A DNA stretch of 64,000 bases from Delphinus delphis. Lineage: Eukaryota > Chordata > Mammalia > Artiodactyla > Delphinidae. The position numbers and the translations under genes were made by a program. The notes beneath the pieces are model-generated. The model worked only from the letters and a program-made list of their open reading frames with translations, ran no database searches and had not been told where the DNA came from. Where the stretch lies: NCBI RefSeq assembly GCF_949987515.2, contig NC_082689.1:7741501-7805500 (forward strand), read 5' to 3'. Shown one piece after another: positions 48,614-60,069 of the stretch (position 1 is the first letter of the stretch; each line of letters begins with the position of its first letter).

Positions 48614-49105
48614 CCATCTTGCCCTGGAGGTAGCTGTCTACACTTCTAAGCCTAACAAGAAGGAAACAAGGAGACTTCCTCAAGTGTCTGCCTTGCAAAC
48701 CTAGGAAATGGCAGAAAAGCCTGAAGGCCGGGAAGTGGTTAGGAGACAAGAATTCCTTTCCTGTGACAGAGGATGAGGGTCCACGCCTGAGCGGTCTTTG
48801 AACAGTGTTCCCTTTACTGCAGACAGTTGCGAACGAGCCGGTGGGGAGGGGCGGGAGGAAGCTTTAAAGGTGGTGGACTGGATGGGAGGCCTAAGGGATG
48901 TGGGAAGGAAGCTGGAGGTGGAGGAGAGGGAGGAAAGGGAGGAAAGTGTAGGAGAGCAATGGAGGAAGCTTCTCAGGATTGCGTTCAGACTGACCCAGGA
49001 AACACAAAATCAGACTTCTAAAGCCTGTGAGGTTAATTCAGCTCCAGCCTTTCAAAAGGACCAACCTAAGCCATCTCTCAAAACAAGAGGTCCATCCTTC
49101 TTTTT

Positions 49106-49306
49106 TTTTTTTTTGCGGTACGCGGGCCTCTCACTGTTGTGGCCCCTCCCGTTGCGGAGCACAGGCTCCGGACGCGCAGGCTCAGCGGCCATGGCTCACG
49201 GGCCCAGCCGCTCCGTGGCATATGGGATCTTCCCGGACCGGGGCACGAACCCGTGTGCCCTGCATTGGCAGGCGGACTCTCAACCACTGCGCCACCAGGG
49301 AAGCCC
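49106..49306 (-). mobile_element. Young odontocete-type SINE, antisense
   Basis: Poly(T) then GCGGTACGCGGGCCTCTCAC. Perfect flanks CCATCCTTCTTTT at 49093-49105 and 49307-49319. Confidence 0.95.
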
Positions 49307-49319
49307 CCATCCTTCTTTT

Positions 49320-50322
49320 AAAGACATGCAGCACAGCGACGTGTTACGTTGTTTATTAACCTCAGAGCCCAAGTCCTTACAGTTAAGTCAAATCCACGAT
49401 TAGTAACATCAAAATGCAGGAGAAAAGGTGATTAAACATAATTTTTCGCTCTTTGCACAACAGTCTTAAAAACGGTGTCTTGTTTTGTTTTGAATTTCTT
49501 GAAAATATTCTTATTTTAACCTCAAGGATTCACAGCAAAATCTGTGCTCAGGATTTAGTCTGCTGTTACCTTGAAGTGACCTTACATAAGCCTCTAATTG
49601 CCCCGTACCTTCACTAGCAAACCAGGACACAAAGTACACAGGGGAGTTCTTCGAAAGGCTCCTCTGGTCCCAGGCTGTCTCTACAGGCCTGAAATAAAAC
49701 AATTCTGTCCCGCTAAGGACTAAAGATGAATATTCTGGGAACTTTTCTATTATTTTCGGAGTCAGCCTTTGAAGCTATTGTCTCTCACTGGGAGCGGCCC
49801 GGGGAAGATTACCACTGCAATGTCCGAGGATGAAACACAAAGCCCAGCACTCTGTTTCTTTACCATGAGCTGCAGCCCCCAGTCACACGTCCTACACATG
49901 CGCCTCGGCTCTGTGGGTTTGCTGCAGACACCAAGATGACCCAGGAGGAGCACACTGTTTCATTTTTCAAGTTTCATAGCATTTCCATAGGTGGCAGCTG
50001 GTGTGGCAGCGGCAAGGTGAGCAGGGAAGGCAGAGGGGGAGACATTCTGTGGACGGCCCATCACGCAGAAGCAGCAGCGTGCCTTTGCTGGCGGAAGCTG
50101 TGCGAGGCCTTCCTCGATCCCAGGATATAGCTCAGGGGTGCTGAGATGGCTGCTGCGATAAAAACGCCTTACCAAGGGAACACCATGGTGATACAGCAGG
50201 CTAAACAACTGTGAAAACGGATGTGCAATTCATTTTATGAAGTCATTTTTGAGCATTTTAGGGGTACATGACACTGTGCTGTGGGGGAGGGGAGGGAGGA
50301 GATTAAAAAAATTAAGAATGCG
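49320..50322. other. Intronic stretch without recognised features
   Basis: 1.0 kb between a young SINE and a CHR-2 SINE. Nothing recognised. Confidence 0.55.
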
Positions 50323-50731
50323 GGCTTCCCTGGTCGTGCAGTGGTTAAGAACCCACCTGCCAATGCAGGGGACATGGGTTCGAGCCCTGGTCCGGGAAGA
50401 TCCCACATGCCGCGGAGCAACTAAGCCTGTGTGCCACAACTACTAAGCCTTCCCCCCAAAACCCCGTGAGCCACAACTACTGAGCCCACGTGCCACAACT
50501 ACTGAAGCCTGTGTGCTCTAGGGCCCACGTGCCACAACTACTGAGCCTGTGTGCCGCAACTCCTGAAGCCTGTGCGCCTAAAGCCCGTGCTCCGCAACAA
50601 GAGAAGCCACCGCAATGAGAAGCCCGTGCACCGCAAAGAAGAGTGGCCCCCGCTCGCCGCAACTAGAGGAAGCCCACTCAGAGCAACGAAGACCCAATGC
50701 AACCAAAACTTTAAAAAAATTTTTTTTAAAA
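50323..50731 (+). mobile_element. CHR-2-type SINE with expanded internal repeat
   Basis: Head GGGCTTCCCTGGTCGTGCAG and box B GGGTTCGAGCCC. The internal unit GCCACAACTACTGAGCC occurs five times (starts near 50433, 50470, 50492, 50531 and 50553), against two or three in the sister copies, and a C/A-rich TTCCCCCCAAAACCCC patch sits between the first two. The tail is A/T-rich. Confidence 0.92.
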
Positions 50732-51419
50732 ATTAAAAGTGGGCTCTGCTACAAGGATGTTAAGGTCCAGTAGGACGACAGATCTGTGCACATATGGTGC
50801 TGAAGTGCAGACAACAGGTGCTGTAGGGGTGGGAGATGGGAAGATGGGTTCTGACAGGAAGGGCAGGGTTCCTCCCATCTGAGCATTTTCTCAGAAAGGC
50901 CACCCTGCCCCCTTCCCAGATTTCAGCAGGGACCCCATGCTGTACTCTCTCCAGGCTGGGAGAGTCTGTGGTCCTCATCCTCCTGGTGAGAGCTAATCTC
51001 CCACCTGGGGTTTGGGTCCTCAACTTCCCACTTCTTTCGTGACGCGGTTCCAAAAATCTGTTCCTTCCTTCCTCATCTTCAACATCTCCTATCCGCCTTC
51101 CCATGGAGCCTACAAAAACACTCCAATATCTCTCTCCTGTTTATTAAAACAAACAAACAAACAAAATCAGAAAAAAAAAACTCAAAATAATTCTTACTTT
51201 TACTACAATGACAATATCCATTCATTGCAGAAAACTTTAAAAAAATATAGGTGGGAAAAGGAGAAGAAAAAAATCTATAAAATCCAGGATCAGGAATTAA
51301 CTACTGTTTCTATTTTAGTGCATATTTAATTCCTGTATCTTCAATACCTTGTATAGTGTCTGAACAGAGCAAACATTCAATGAATATTTACTAAGTGAAT
51401 GAATGAAGGACTAATAACA

Positions 51420-51790
51420 GTTTCATAGAGGAAGAGGCATTTTAGCCGAGTCTCAAGGATAAGTAGGATTCATATTAGTAGGGATGCAGGGAAGGACATT
51501 CCAGGAAGTGGGAAAAGCATATGCGAAGTCTCAGAAGTGGAGCAATTCCGTATTAGGCCAAACGAACCCTACAGTGGTGACAGCAGAGGCTGAGGGGGCT
51601 GAAGGACGCACGGCAGATGGTCACGCAATGGGGGAGGGGTTGGTAGAGGTCTTTGCTTGCCATTCTCTGGAGATTAGACTTTTGTAGACAATCGTAACCC
51701 ACTGTCCCACTGTCATGCTGTAAGAGGATATTGAGGAACAGGACCAGATTCAGCTTCTGGAAAGTCACCTACCACCACTGGGGATACAGA
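51420..51790 (+). repeat. Ancient non-coding interspersed repeat (unclassified), first part
   Basis: GAGGCATTTTAGCCGAGTCT, ACATTCCAGGAAGTGGGAAA and TATGCGAAGTCTCAGAAGTG follow the same family as at 2640-3690. Confidence 0.45.
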
Positions 51791-52654
51791 ATGAAGAGGC
51801 CATGAACAGTCTCTCCTATCCAGGGGAGGATGTCAAGTACTTGGGTGGGGACAGCGACTGTGCTAACAGTGAAGAGATGATTGATGAGAGACACTCTGCA
51901 AAGGTAGAGCTGCTATCACTTAAAACTGCTGGGATGTGGCAGGCTAGAGACTGAGCATCTGGGTGGTTCAGAGGATGCCGATGCCATTAAAAGACCCGGA
52001 GAACATAGGGCGTAACCTCAGGTTGCAACAGGAGTGTGTTTTACTGCATCGAGACAGGGGAAACGATGAGTCTCTGAAGGGGGGACTGTAGCAGACCCAG
52101 CTGGCTGGTCTCTCTGCTTTCCAAGAAGGAAAACTGAAAGTTACCTGGGGGAATGGCGGGTCTTGAGGGCAAGAGGACCGGAAGGCAAAGTTGGAAGCGG
52201 GAAGCAAGAATAAAGGTTTGAAACAACTGCATTAGCAATAAATAAAAGGATTCCTAAGCAGCATTGAAGATCCAGCTGAAGAAAGACAGTCTGAACTGGC
52301 ACATACCACAGTTCTCCTACAATGTCCAATGTTCAAAATGGGGTGTTAGGCAGGGACTAGAAAGACTTTTCCTGAGCTACAAAGAATGGGCAGAGACTTG
52401 CAGGGTTTTCTAGGATGGCAGTTAGGGAAGTCTGACCTCCTCTGAGGTCAGGTCGTGGAAGCTGGGCTTCGGAGCTGCTACATAGTGGAGAGCTCAGCCA
52501 CGTGGTAAAAGCTGCTTTTCCCATGCGAGTAAAGATGCTCCAGGAAACGAGAAAAGACCCTAGTCCCCGGAACTCGCTGCAATCCATGCATTTCTAGCAG
52601 AGAAGACAGAGAGAAAAGAACAGGGAAAGAAATCCCACTTTAAAGATTTCTTAG

Positions 52655-53060
52655 ATTTTATTCTGAATGAGAGACTGACAAGCTATTAAAAAGGAGAAAG
52701 AGACGAGACCTAATTTCTGATTTAGAAGAATCACTCTTTCTGCTGTGTAGGGAGACGATGAAGCGGGGCAGCAGCAGAAGCTCAGAGAACAGTCGGGAGG
52801 CCCCTGCAGTCGGGTGGGGGATGGCAGCCTGGATGCAGGTGTCAGTGCTGGGAGTGGTAAGGAAGGGGGCAGATTCTGGAGGTACTGGAGGCAAAGCTGA
52901 GGTGACTTACTGCTGGCCTGGACGTGAGGGGTGAGAGAAAGACCAGAGCCAATAATGACCCCATGGCTTCTGGGCTGTGTAAACGGCTGAAAGGAGTTTG
53001 CCACTGACTGAGGCTGAAACGGGCACCTCGGAGTACACTCCTGCATTCTAACCGAGCCAG
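52655..53060 (+). repeat. Ancient non-coding interspersed repeat (unclassified), middle part
   Basis: AGATTTTATTCTGAATGAGA, GAATCACTCTTTCTGCTGTG and ATGACCCCATGGCTTCTGG continue the same family. It is possibly the same original insertion as at 51420. Confidence 0.5.
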
Positions 53061-54484
53061 AGAGCACAGGGCAGGTACGCTGTGGGAGACACAAGCTGTG
53101 GATTGCTACTGTAATTATGAGACTCTTCCTTTATGATTCTGACCTTTGACCCTGAGATTTTATGGTTCTAAGACTTAAGGACTTAGTTATCAAGTCACAT
53201 TCATTGTTTGTGACCTTCTTTAAAGTGTAAGATTGGTGTTGTTTCCAAAGGGGACTTCAAATTAAGATGCCTCTGATGAGTGGAGCACGTGGATGTGGTC
53301 TCCGTTTTGCAGGGCCTTAGTGCCTTGCCAACTGAGACACATGATGAGCAGGGATAATGAGTCACTGGCCTGACACGGTCAAAGTGGATTTCATGGTACC
53401 AGACGTGGATCTTACAAAGCACCAGATTTAGTTGGGTTTGTTTTCTCTTACGAAAATATATAATCACAATTATCTAGATCAGAGAACAATGCGCTCACCA
53501 CCAATATGTGAGAAATATGCTCAAAATGGATCTTTCAGAGTTTACTGTTCTAAAAACCTGGGCACTGGCTTAATGAAAGTATATATGACCAAGGCTTCCT
53601 AGTGCATACTTAAAAAAAATCTACTGGGTGTTTAAAAAAAGTTGGAATAGGCTTTCTATAGCTGACCATGCCTGCTCCAGAAAGTAAGACATTCCAGCAG
53701 ACAAAGGAAAAAAAACCAAAAATGTTCTCCACTTCAAGTCCAGGTGAGACTGGCAGCCATGCTGCCGTAGAAATGGCTCAATGCTGCTGGCCCTTCTCTG
53801 GCTCCTTCTAAGTCCAAGACCTTGTATCACGAGAAGCCACCACTACATACAAAGCCAGCCTCAGGCTTTGGCTGCCCTCCTCCTTGTTTACTGGGTTTTT
53901 GATGCAGGGCCACCTCCCTCCTTACTGCCTTCTCTGGCCCCCTGAACAAGCACCACCCCTTGGACATGAGTCTGGAATCCGAACTCTCATTTCATGCATC
54001 TTGACTGTGAGTAAGAGATACTTATGTGTCACTACACCCAGGACTAACCACCGAGGTCCACCCACCGTGTGGCCTCCTGTTCTGGGTAGGACGTCTGAAT
54101 GACCACAGTACAAGGAGTGTGGTTAGCGGGTCTTGCTCCACGACTGTCTGAAGTCTAAATGCTCACACCGCCTGTTTGGCTTGCTTTGATAGAGGCCCAG
54201 CATCCCCTCCTGGACCCTGTGCCTTCTCCACACCTGCTCTCCAGCCCCCTGGTGCCAGAAGGCTTGGTCGCTAGACACTGCCTCCAAAAGCAGCCCTCCA
54301 GAGACCAGCTGAGTTTTCGGAGTCTGCCTCTTCCGAGTGCTTCTTTTATGATCCTCGTATTTTGGAAGCTCATTAGATCAGGCAGCTTTTTATTCCTTGG
54401 GTCTGGCCCTGGCAGGCTTAATTCAGATTCAGGGTTCTTTTCTGTTGACTCAAGTTAGTTTTCTTCTATGGGCTTTTATTTTCT
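53061..54484. other. Intronic stretch without recognised features
   Basis: 1.4 kb of unique-looking sequence with no recognised repeat or coding signal. Confidence 0.5.
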
Positions 54485-54835
54485 ATTTAGTTAAACTTTT
54501 GCAAAATAAGCATTTATAAAAACATGAAAGTAATACATGTTTTCAAAAAACACTAGAAAATACAAAAAAGTAGAAAAAATTACTCGTAGTCTTACTACCC
54601 AAACACAACCACTACGGGCATTCTATTTTATTTCCTTCTGGTCTTTTTCCATTCATTTTTTTCCCCCATGCATGTTGCCACCCCCACCAAAACATGACTG
54701 CTGGCACACTGTCCTCACAATTCCTTCTTTGTATTTCAGGTACTGTTTGCTTCTTGATTCTTAAAAAGGAACTTACTATCAGATATTTAGGAGTCACAAA
54801 AACCAAATGTAATGTTGGTAACTTGTTTTGATTCC
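54485..54835 (-). repeat. Old LINE-like 3' region, antisense
   Basis: AAAGTAATACATGTTTTCAA, AGTCTTACTACCCAAACACA and TTTCCTTCTGGTC resemble the antisense of old L1-type tails. The class is not secure. Confidence 0.4.
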
Positions 54836-54859
54836 ACTTTGGACAAATCGATTGGAGAC

Positions 54860-55160
54860 AATCTGGGAAATGTAATTATGGACTGGGGTTTAGGTGACAC
54901 CAGGGCATTACTATTGTTAGATATCTGATGGCATTGTGGTTATGTAAGAAAACGTCCAAAATTTTTAGAGCCACATATCAAAATATGTAAGAGTGAAATG
55001 ACATGATGTCTGTGGTTTGCTTTAAAATACTTTAGCAAAGAATAAATGTTGACAGTAGTTAAATCTAGGAGATAGGGATGGTGGATTTATTGTGTTATTT
55101 TCTTTACTTTCATGTATGTTTGAAATTTTTCAAAATAAAAATTTAAAAATTGAAGTATCG
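54860..55160 (+). repeat. Old LINE-like 3' end
   Basis: GATGGCATTGTGGTTATGTA and TATGTTTGAAATTTTTCAAA followed by ATAAAAATTTAAAA is a recurring 3' end in mammalian genomes. Family not assigned. Confidence 0.45.
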
Positions 55161-55291
55161 ATAGTTCAAACAGTGAAGTAGTTTTAAAGGCTCATTATGA
55201 AGAACAGCAGCCCTCTGTCCCTCTCCCTCCTCTGCCCCTCCCCAAGGGTAGCCACTTTCACCTCTCAGCAGATTATTTTGTTATTTACTTT

Positions 55292-55656
55292 CTTTTTAAA
55301 AAATTTTTATTTATTTAATTTATGTTTTTATTTTTGGCTGCGTTGGGTCTTCATTGCGGTGCATGGGCTTTCTCTAGTTGTGGCGAGTGGGGGCTACTCC
55401 TCGCTGCGGTGCGCAGGCTTCTCACCGCGGTGGCTTCTCTTGCTGTGAAGCATGGGCTCTAGGCTCGCGGCCTTCGGCAGCTGTGGCACGCGGGCTCAGT
55501 AGCTGTGCCTCGTGGGCTCTAGAGCGCAGGCTCAGTAGTTGTGGCGCACAGGCTTAGCTGCTCCGTGGTATGTGGGGTCTTCCCGGACCAGGGCTTGAAC
55601 CCGTGTCCCCTGCATTGGCAGGTGGATTCTTAACCACTGCACCACCAGGGAAGCCC
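55292..55656 (-). mobile_element. CHR-2-type SINE, antisense
   Basis: Antisense body from TTTATTTTTGGCTGCGTTGG to the head CACCAGGGAAGCC. Flanks TGTTATTTACTTT at 55279-55291 and 55657-55669 are perfect. Confidence 0.93.
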
Positions 55657-56009
55657 TGTTATTTACTTTTCATACTTGTATATAATCTGCTTGATTACTG
55701 CTTGATTTTTCAGTTTTAGGCATTATTCACAAACTTTTCACTATAGAAGAAGAGAATTTACTTTTCTTTCCACATACACTCCCTTCCCCCAACCAAACCC
55801 AGATAACCATTCCAGGCCCTCAATCCTCCCAATAAAGTTACATCGTAACTATGAGATTTAACTATTACAACTATGTAAATACTAAGCATTACTTTTCTTT
55901 CCTCATAACTTTTTATTTTCACCGAAACTAACAACTGCCTTAATTTGGTTGGTTTTTTGGTATACTCTGTTCATTAATCCACCTCAAGTTTTCCATCAAT
56001 TGTCTGAAG

Positions 56010-56471
56010 CAGTGGTTCTCGAATTATGGTCTGTGGACTCGTGGGGATCCATTCAGGGATCCGTGAGGTCAAAACTATTTTCGTAATAATACTAGTAGGC
56101 ATTATTTGCCCTTTTCCACGTGTTGACATTTATACGGATGGTACAGAAGCACTGGTGGGGAAAACTGTTAATGCCTTGGCATGAATCAGGCAACGGCAAC
56201 AAGTGGTGGCAGTGGTCAGGGTCTCGTCACCAGCTCATACTCGCAGGAAAGAGAAAACCTAGTTCACTTAAGAATGTTCTTGGGCTTCCCTGGTGGCGCA
56301 GTGGTTGAGAGTCCGCCTGCCGATGCAGGGGACACGGGTTCATGCCCCGGTCTGGGAAGATCCCACATGCCGCGGGGCGGCTGGGCCCGTGAGCCATGGC
56401 CGCTGAGCCTGCGCGTCCGGAGCCTGTGCTCCGCAACGGGAGGGGCCACAACAGTGAGAGGCCCGCGTACC

Positions 56472-56508
<37 letters not shown>

Positions 56509-57052
56509 GTTCTTGATGAAGCGGTAAAAGTTAATACTTTTATTATGGCTCAACCCTTGAGTACTTGTCTTTTTCACTTACGCAGCATGTCAAAGTACAG
56601 TGGTTGTCTTGAGGAAAAGCACTTAACTTTGAGTTGTGAGCTGAACTGACCGCCGTTTTTACAGATCATCACTGTTACTTGGAGGAACAAGTGACACACG
56701 ACGGTTATCTGGCACTTCAAGAAAAACAACTAACATTATTTATTGCCAATGATAAAATTCAAGCTTTTACAAAAATCAGAATTTTGAAAACCTTGTATCT
56801 GACACATGATACACGTTTTCTAATATTTAAAGACTTGTTTAGGGTCTGTAGTGATATTAATAAATATGATTTTTAATATCATATAATGAAATGTGTCCAC
56901 ATTAAGAAAATCAGACTAATAAGCCAATATTTTCTGAATGGCTTAAATTTCTAAATACATGATAAAAAACCATGCATGGGTAAAAGGTCCATTCAAAGTG
57001 TGAAACAGACCAATAGATTTTAATGTAATCCAGTAAAAAAGTTCAGTTGATA
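56010..57052 (+). pseudogene. hAT-family transposase relic with 5' terminal repeat
   Basis: The element opens with a CAGTGGTTCTCGAATTATGG terminus. Downstream, 56590-56876 translates as a decayed hAT transposase (GKALNFEL, ELTAVFTDHHCYLEEQ, LALQEKQLTLFIANDKIQAF) with in-frame stops. 56876-57050 continues with ATGCATGGGTAAAAGGTCCA-type sequence in another frame. The same conserved block occurs in domesticated ZBED5/FAM200-like genes. The 56283-56502 SINE interrupts it. It is non-functional. Confidence 0.75.
56283..56502 (+). mobile_element. Young odontocete-type SINE inserted in a hAT relic
   Basis: Full-length copy with about 30 uninterrupted A. Flanks AAGAATGTTCTTG (56270-56282) and AAGAACGTTCTTG (56503-56515), which continue the transposase sequence on both sides. 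Confidence 0.95.
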
Positions 57053-57290
57053 TTGTATTAGTCTGCTAGGGCTGCCATAACAAAATACCGCAGATTGGGT
57101 GGCTTAAACAATTTGTTTCTCACAGTTCTGGAGGCCGAGAAGTCCAAGATCAAGACGCCAGCCAACTCAATATCTGGTGAGCGCTCTCTCCCTGGCTTGC
57201 AGAGATGGTCACCTTCTGACCTGCTCCAATCTGAACCCCCGTCTTCTGCATCTGCGTAGAGCTGATACCCTGGGAACTTTCTTCACCATC
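57053..57290 (-). mobile_element. MaLR (MLT1-type) LTR 3' end, antisense
   Basis: GTATTAGTCTGCTAGGGCTG, CCATAACAAAATACCGCAGA, TGGGTGGCTTAAACAA and CTCACAGTTCTGGAGGC match the reverse complement of the MLT1 3' end. The rest of the LTR is missing or cut by the hAT element at 57299. Confidence 0.75.
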
Positions 57291-57298
57291 GTCTAGGT

Positions 57299-57511
57299 CA
57301 GGTGTCAACAAATTATGGTCTGTGGGCCAAATCCAGCCTGCCACGTGTTTTTAAGTAAAGTTTTAGTGGGACGCAGCATTCTCATTATTTATGTATTGTC
57401 TTCTTTCGTGCTACAATGGCGGAGTTGAGTAGCTGTAATAGACCAAATGGCGTATAAAACCAAAAATATTTACTAACTGGTCCTTTACAGGAAAAGTTTG
57501 GTGACTTGCAA
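57299..57511 (+). mobile_element. Second copy of the same hAT-type family, with 8-bp target duplication
   Basis: Starts CAGGTGTCAACAAATTATGG and contains GGCGGAGTTGAGTAGCTGTA, ending AAGTTTGGTGACTTGC. The flanks GTCTAGGT (57291-57298) and ATCTAGGT (about 57511-57518) are a 7/8 target duplication. Confidence 0.72.
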
Positions 57512-57528
57512 TCTAGGTGATTCTTTCA

Positions 57529-59225
57529 CTTCTTTACTGTACTAGTTGATTCGTTTCCTGAATCCCACGTCTTCCTCCTTCCTGATTTACTCTTTTTGGT
57601 GAAGTACATCTTCTGGTAGCTTCCTGAGAAAGGGTATATGAGATGTACCTTTTTTTTGAGAACTTGCATGTCTGAAAACGTCCTTTCCTGCTCTCACATT
57701 TTATTGATGGCTTAGTTGGGTACAGCATTTTAGCATGGAAGTCACAGTCTTTCAGAAATTAGAGAGCTTTGCTTCACTGTCATCTAGTCTCTAGGGTTAT
57801 AACAGAAAACTCTTAAGTTATTTTGAATTTGGATCTCCTGTATGTGACTCTTTTTTTCCTTCTTAGAAGCCTATAGGATCTTTTCTTTGTCCTCGGTGTT
57901 CTGAAATTTTATGACAATGTGGCTTGGAGATGGTGCGTCTCTATCACTGTGCTGGGCAGCGGGCTCTTTCTGTCTGGAAAGTCACATCCTGCATTAATGG
58001 GGCATTTCCCTGAATGATTCTGTTCATCATTTCTTCTCCCTCTTTTTCTCTGTTCCCTATTTCTGGAATGTTCATTGAACAGATGGATGTCTTGGACTGG
58101 TCCTCTACTTTTCTTGTCTTTTCTATCATATTCTGGGACAATTCTTCAACTTTATCTTCCAATCTGAACCTTGAGTCTTCTTTATTTCTTCTATCATGTT
58201 TTTAATTTCATGCTGTTAATTTAATTCAATTAAAAAAGAGCTCCTTTTCCCCCCTTCCGAATGTTTCTTTTTGAAAGTGCCTAGATCTTGTAATACACAT
58301 ACTTTCTTTAAAAAAGAAATTCTCTGAGGATATAAAAAAATAGTTTCTTCTCCTTGTTTTGTTCTAGTTGCTTTCCTGTTTGGTTTTGCTATTTCACGTT
58401 CGAGGCTTTCCTCTTGGTTGTCTCTTCATATAGGACAGTGAAATGTTAAAAGACTGATTTTTAGTGAAATCCTAAAAATTTCTGCTTGGGTGGGTGGAGC
58501 TCATTGTCTGCAAGCTTTATTGTAGGGAAATACAGCTGAGCTGTTGGTTGGGAAATCCTTGAGGTTATTAGCTTTAAATCTTCTTTACCGCTCAGATTCC
58601 TCAGAGAAAGATTTTCCTATCTTTGGACTCAAGGGTATAGGCTTGGCTACTAGAATTCTGAGGTTGGCTGGGAAAAGAAAGCTGGGACTCTTAATGTTCG
58701 GCCAGTATTCAACGTGCCAGCAGCATTCACTCAACCTCCCCAAAGGGGCCACTACCACAACTGCGTTTGGCGTCCCCTAGTTCAGACAGCCTTTCCTTTA
58801 TCCTGTCCCAAGGATAAATTGCTGGTCTTCTACTACGTTATGGAAGGGGCAATCTTTTTAAATAAATTTTCAACCAATACAGTTAGTCTCTCCTTCCCCC
58901 ACCTCTTCCCCCACTTTACAGAGTTACCTGCTGCTGTCCATTTCTGAACTTCTTTAGGATCCTGCTGTGTAAACTGGGTTGTTTCTTGGCTTTCTCGGGC
59001 ATTGGCTCAGGACTCAGCTTTCTCAGGACTGCTAAGTCAGTTACCACTCATCCATCTGCTTCTCAGCTTCCAAATTTTTGTTGCTGTTGTCTCCTCTCCC
59101 ATTCTCTTTGTCCTTGTGGGTTTATGTTTTTTTAAAAAAAATCTCTTCACTGTTGTTTTAGTGAGGTTTTGGGAGGGAATGAAAGTAAATGTGGGTATTT
59201 GATCCTCCATCTTTATTTGGAACCT
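57529..59225 (-). mobile_element. HAL1 (half-L1) element, antisense, with ORF1 relic
   Basis: Read on the minus strand, 57534-58210 resembles the HAL1/L1 ORF1 protein region: EGEEMMNRIIQGNAP near 58010 and a C-terminal piece rich in KFSKKRYISYTLSQEA near 57620. Frame breaks separate the pieces, so it cannot make a full ORF1 protein. 58210-59225 is probably its 5' part, with AAGATGGAGGATCAAATACC on the minus strand at the far end. Orientation is the same as DIS3L2. Confidence 0.6.
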
Positions 59226-59229
59226 CTTT

Positions 59230-59400
59230 ATAATTAAATATCTTTTTTTTAACTTCCATTTAATATTACAGCATAAACTTTTCCCATGTTCTTACACAGT
59301 CTTTGTAACAACTTTAGTAATTGTACAACATTCCACTGAGTCGCTACCATAGCTTACCCAATCATTACCCTATTTTCAGAAGTTCAGAGTTGTTTCTGTT
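59230..59400 (-). repeat. Old LINE-like fragment, antisense
   Basis: CTTTTCCCATGTTCTTACAC, TGTACAACATTCCACTGAGT and CAGAGTTGTTTCTG resemble the antisense tail of old L1 elements. Confidence 0.4.
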
Positions 59401-59489
59401 TTGCGGGGGGGACTAGCGTTTTCTGGAGTCACCTTTCATTTATCTGTCTCATTTATTCCCTGTATTTAGGGAATAGCCGCTGACATTAT

Positions 59490-60050
59490 TCTCCTCTCTC
59501 TTATCAGTCCATGGTTTCATCACCTTGTGTCTTGATTACAGCACTACCTTGTGCAAATTTCATTCATCTTCAACCAGCACAATGACGCAGCACTAATCTT
59601 TCTAAAATGTCACCTTTCTCATGACACTTCAGAGGAAACCTAACACCTACAATTCATTTGCAACTGGCATTTGTGGGTCCCCATGGTTTGAGTCCACCTC
59701 ACCTATTCAAACTCACCACCCTTTCCCCAAATGTCCTCCTTCACACAATGGCCTGCTCTCCTAACCACAGCCCAGGCCCATCCACACGGCCAATGCCAGC
59801 CACACGCACCTTCATGTACACCCTCTCCTGCAAGAGGCCTCCCCCACGTGACTCTGCTTACGCTCTTTCTTCCTTCACATGATACACTGAAAACTGCTGA
59901 GGCTCAGCCTTCTACATGGACTGAGAGCTCCTCCCCTATGTTCTCCTCTCTGGCACTGCCCCTACACTGCCCTCATCCTACCACCATGGGGCTCCAGCCC
60001 AGCACCAGAAGCACGGTGTTGCTGAACAGGGACTCACTGAATGGAACGGA
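59490..60050 (+). repeat. L2 LINE 3' region abutting a DIS3L2 splice donor
   Basis: TCTTGATTACAGCACTACC, CACAATGGCCTGCTCTCC, CCTTCATGTACACCCTCTCC and GACTGAGAGCTCC follow the L2 tail order. It ends about 20 bp from the donor of the 60070-60177 exon. Confidence 0.6.
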
Positions 60051-60069
60051 CACGCAGGTAAGTTGTTAC

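Larger units (their letters stand above)
39302..60069 (-). other. DIS3L2: DIS3L2 intron, complete, 20.8 kb
   Basis: This intron is bounded by the AAG|GTAACA donor (60069) and the GTCTTTGCAG acceptor (39302), and the flanking exons are contiguous in the protein. It holds the retroviral remnants and most of the nested transposon block. Stretches with nothing recognised include 39302-39818, 40700-41000, 43997-44690, 44890-45200, 48614-49090, 50735-51400, 52000-52650 and 55660-56009. Confidence 0.9.

Noticed and set aside
50433..50570. Regularly repeated CACAACTACTGAGCC units, resembling a repeat-spacer array
   Set aside because: This is the internal tandem module of a CHR-2 SINE, not a CRISPR array. 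Spacers are not unique and the genome is mammalian.
56181..56577. Repeated open frames of about 100 codons, seen at every young SINE (for example [17 protein letters not shown])
   Set aside because: They are translations of the SINE body and its antisense, repeated at each copy. They are not genes.
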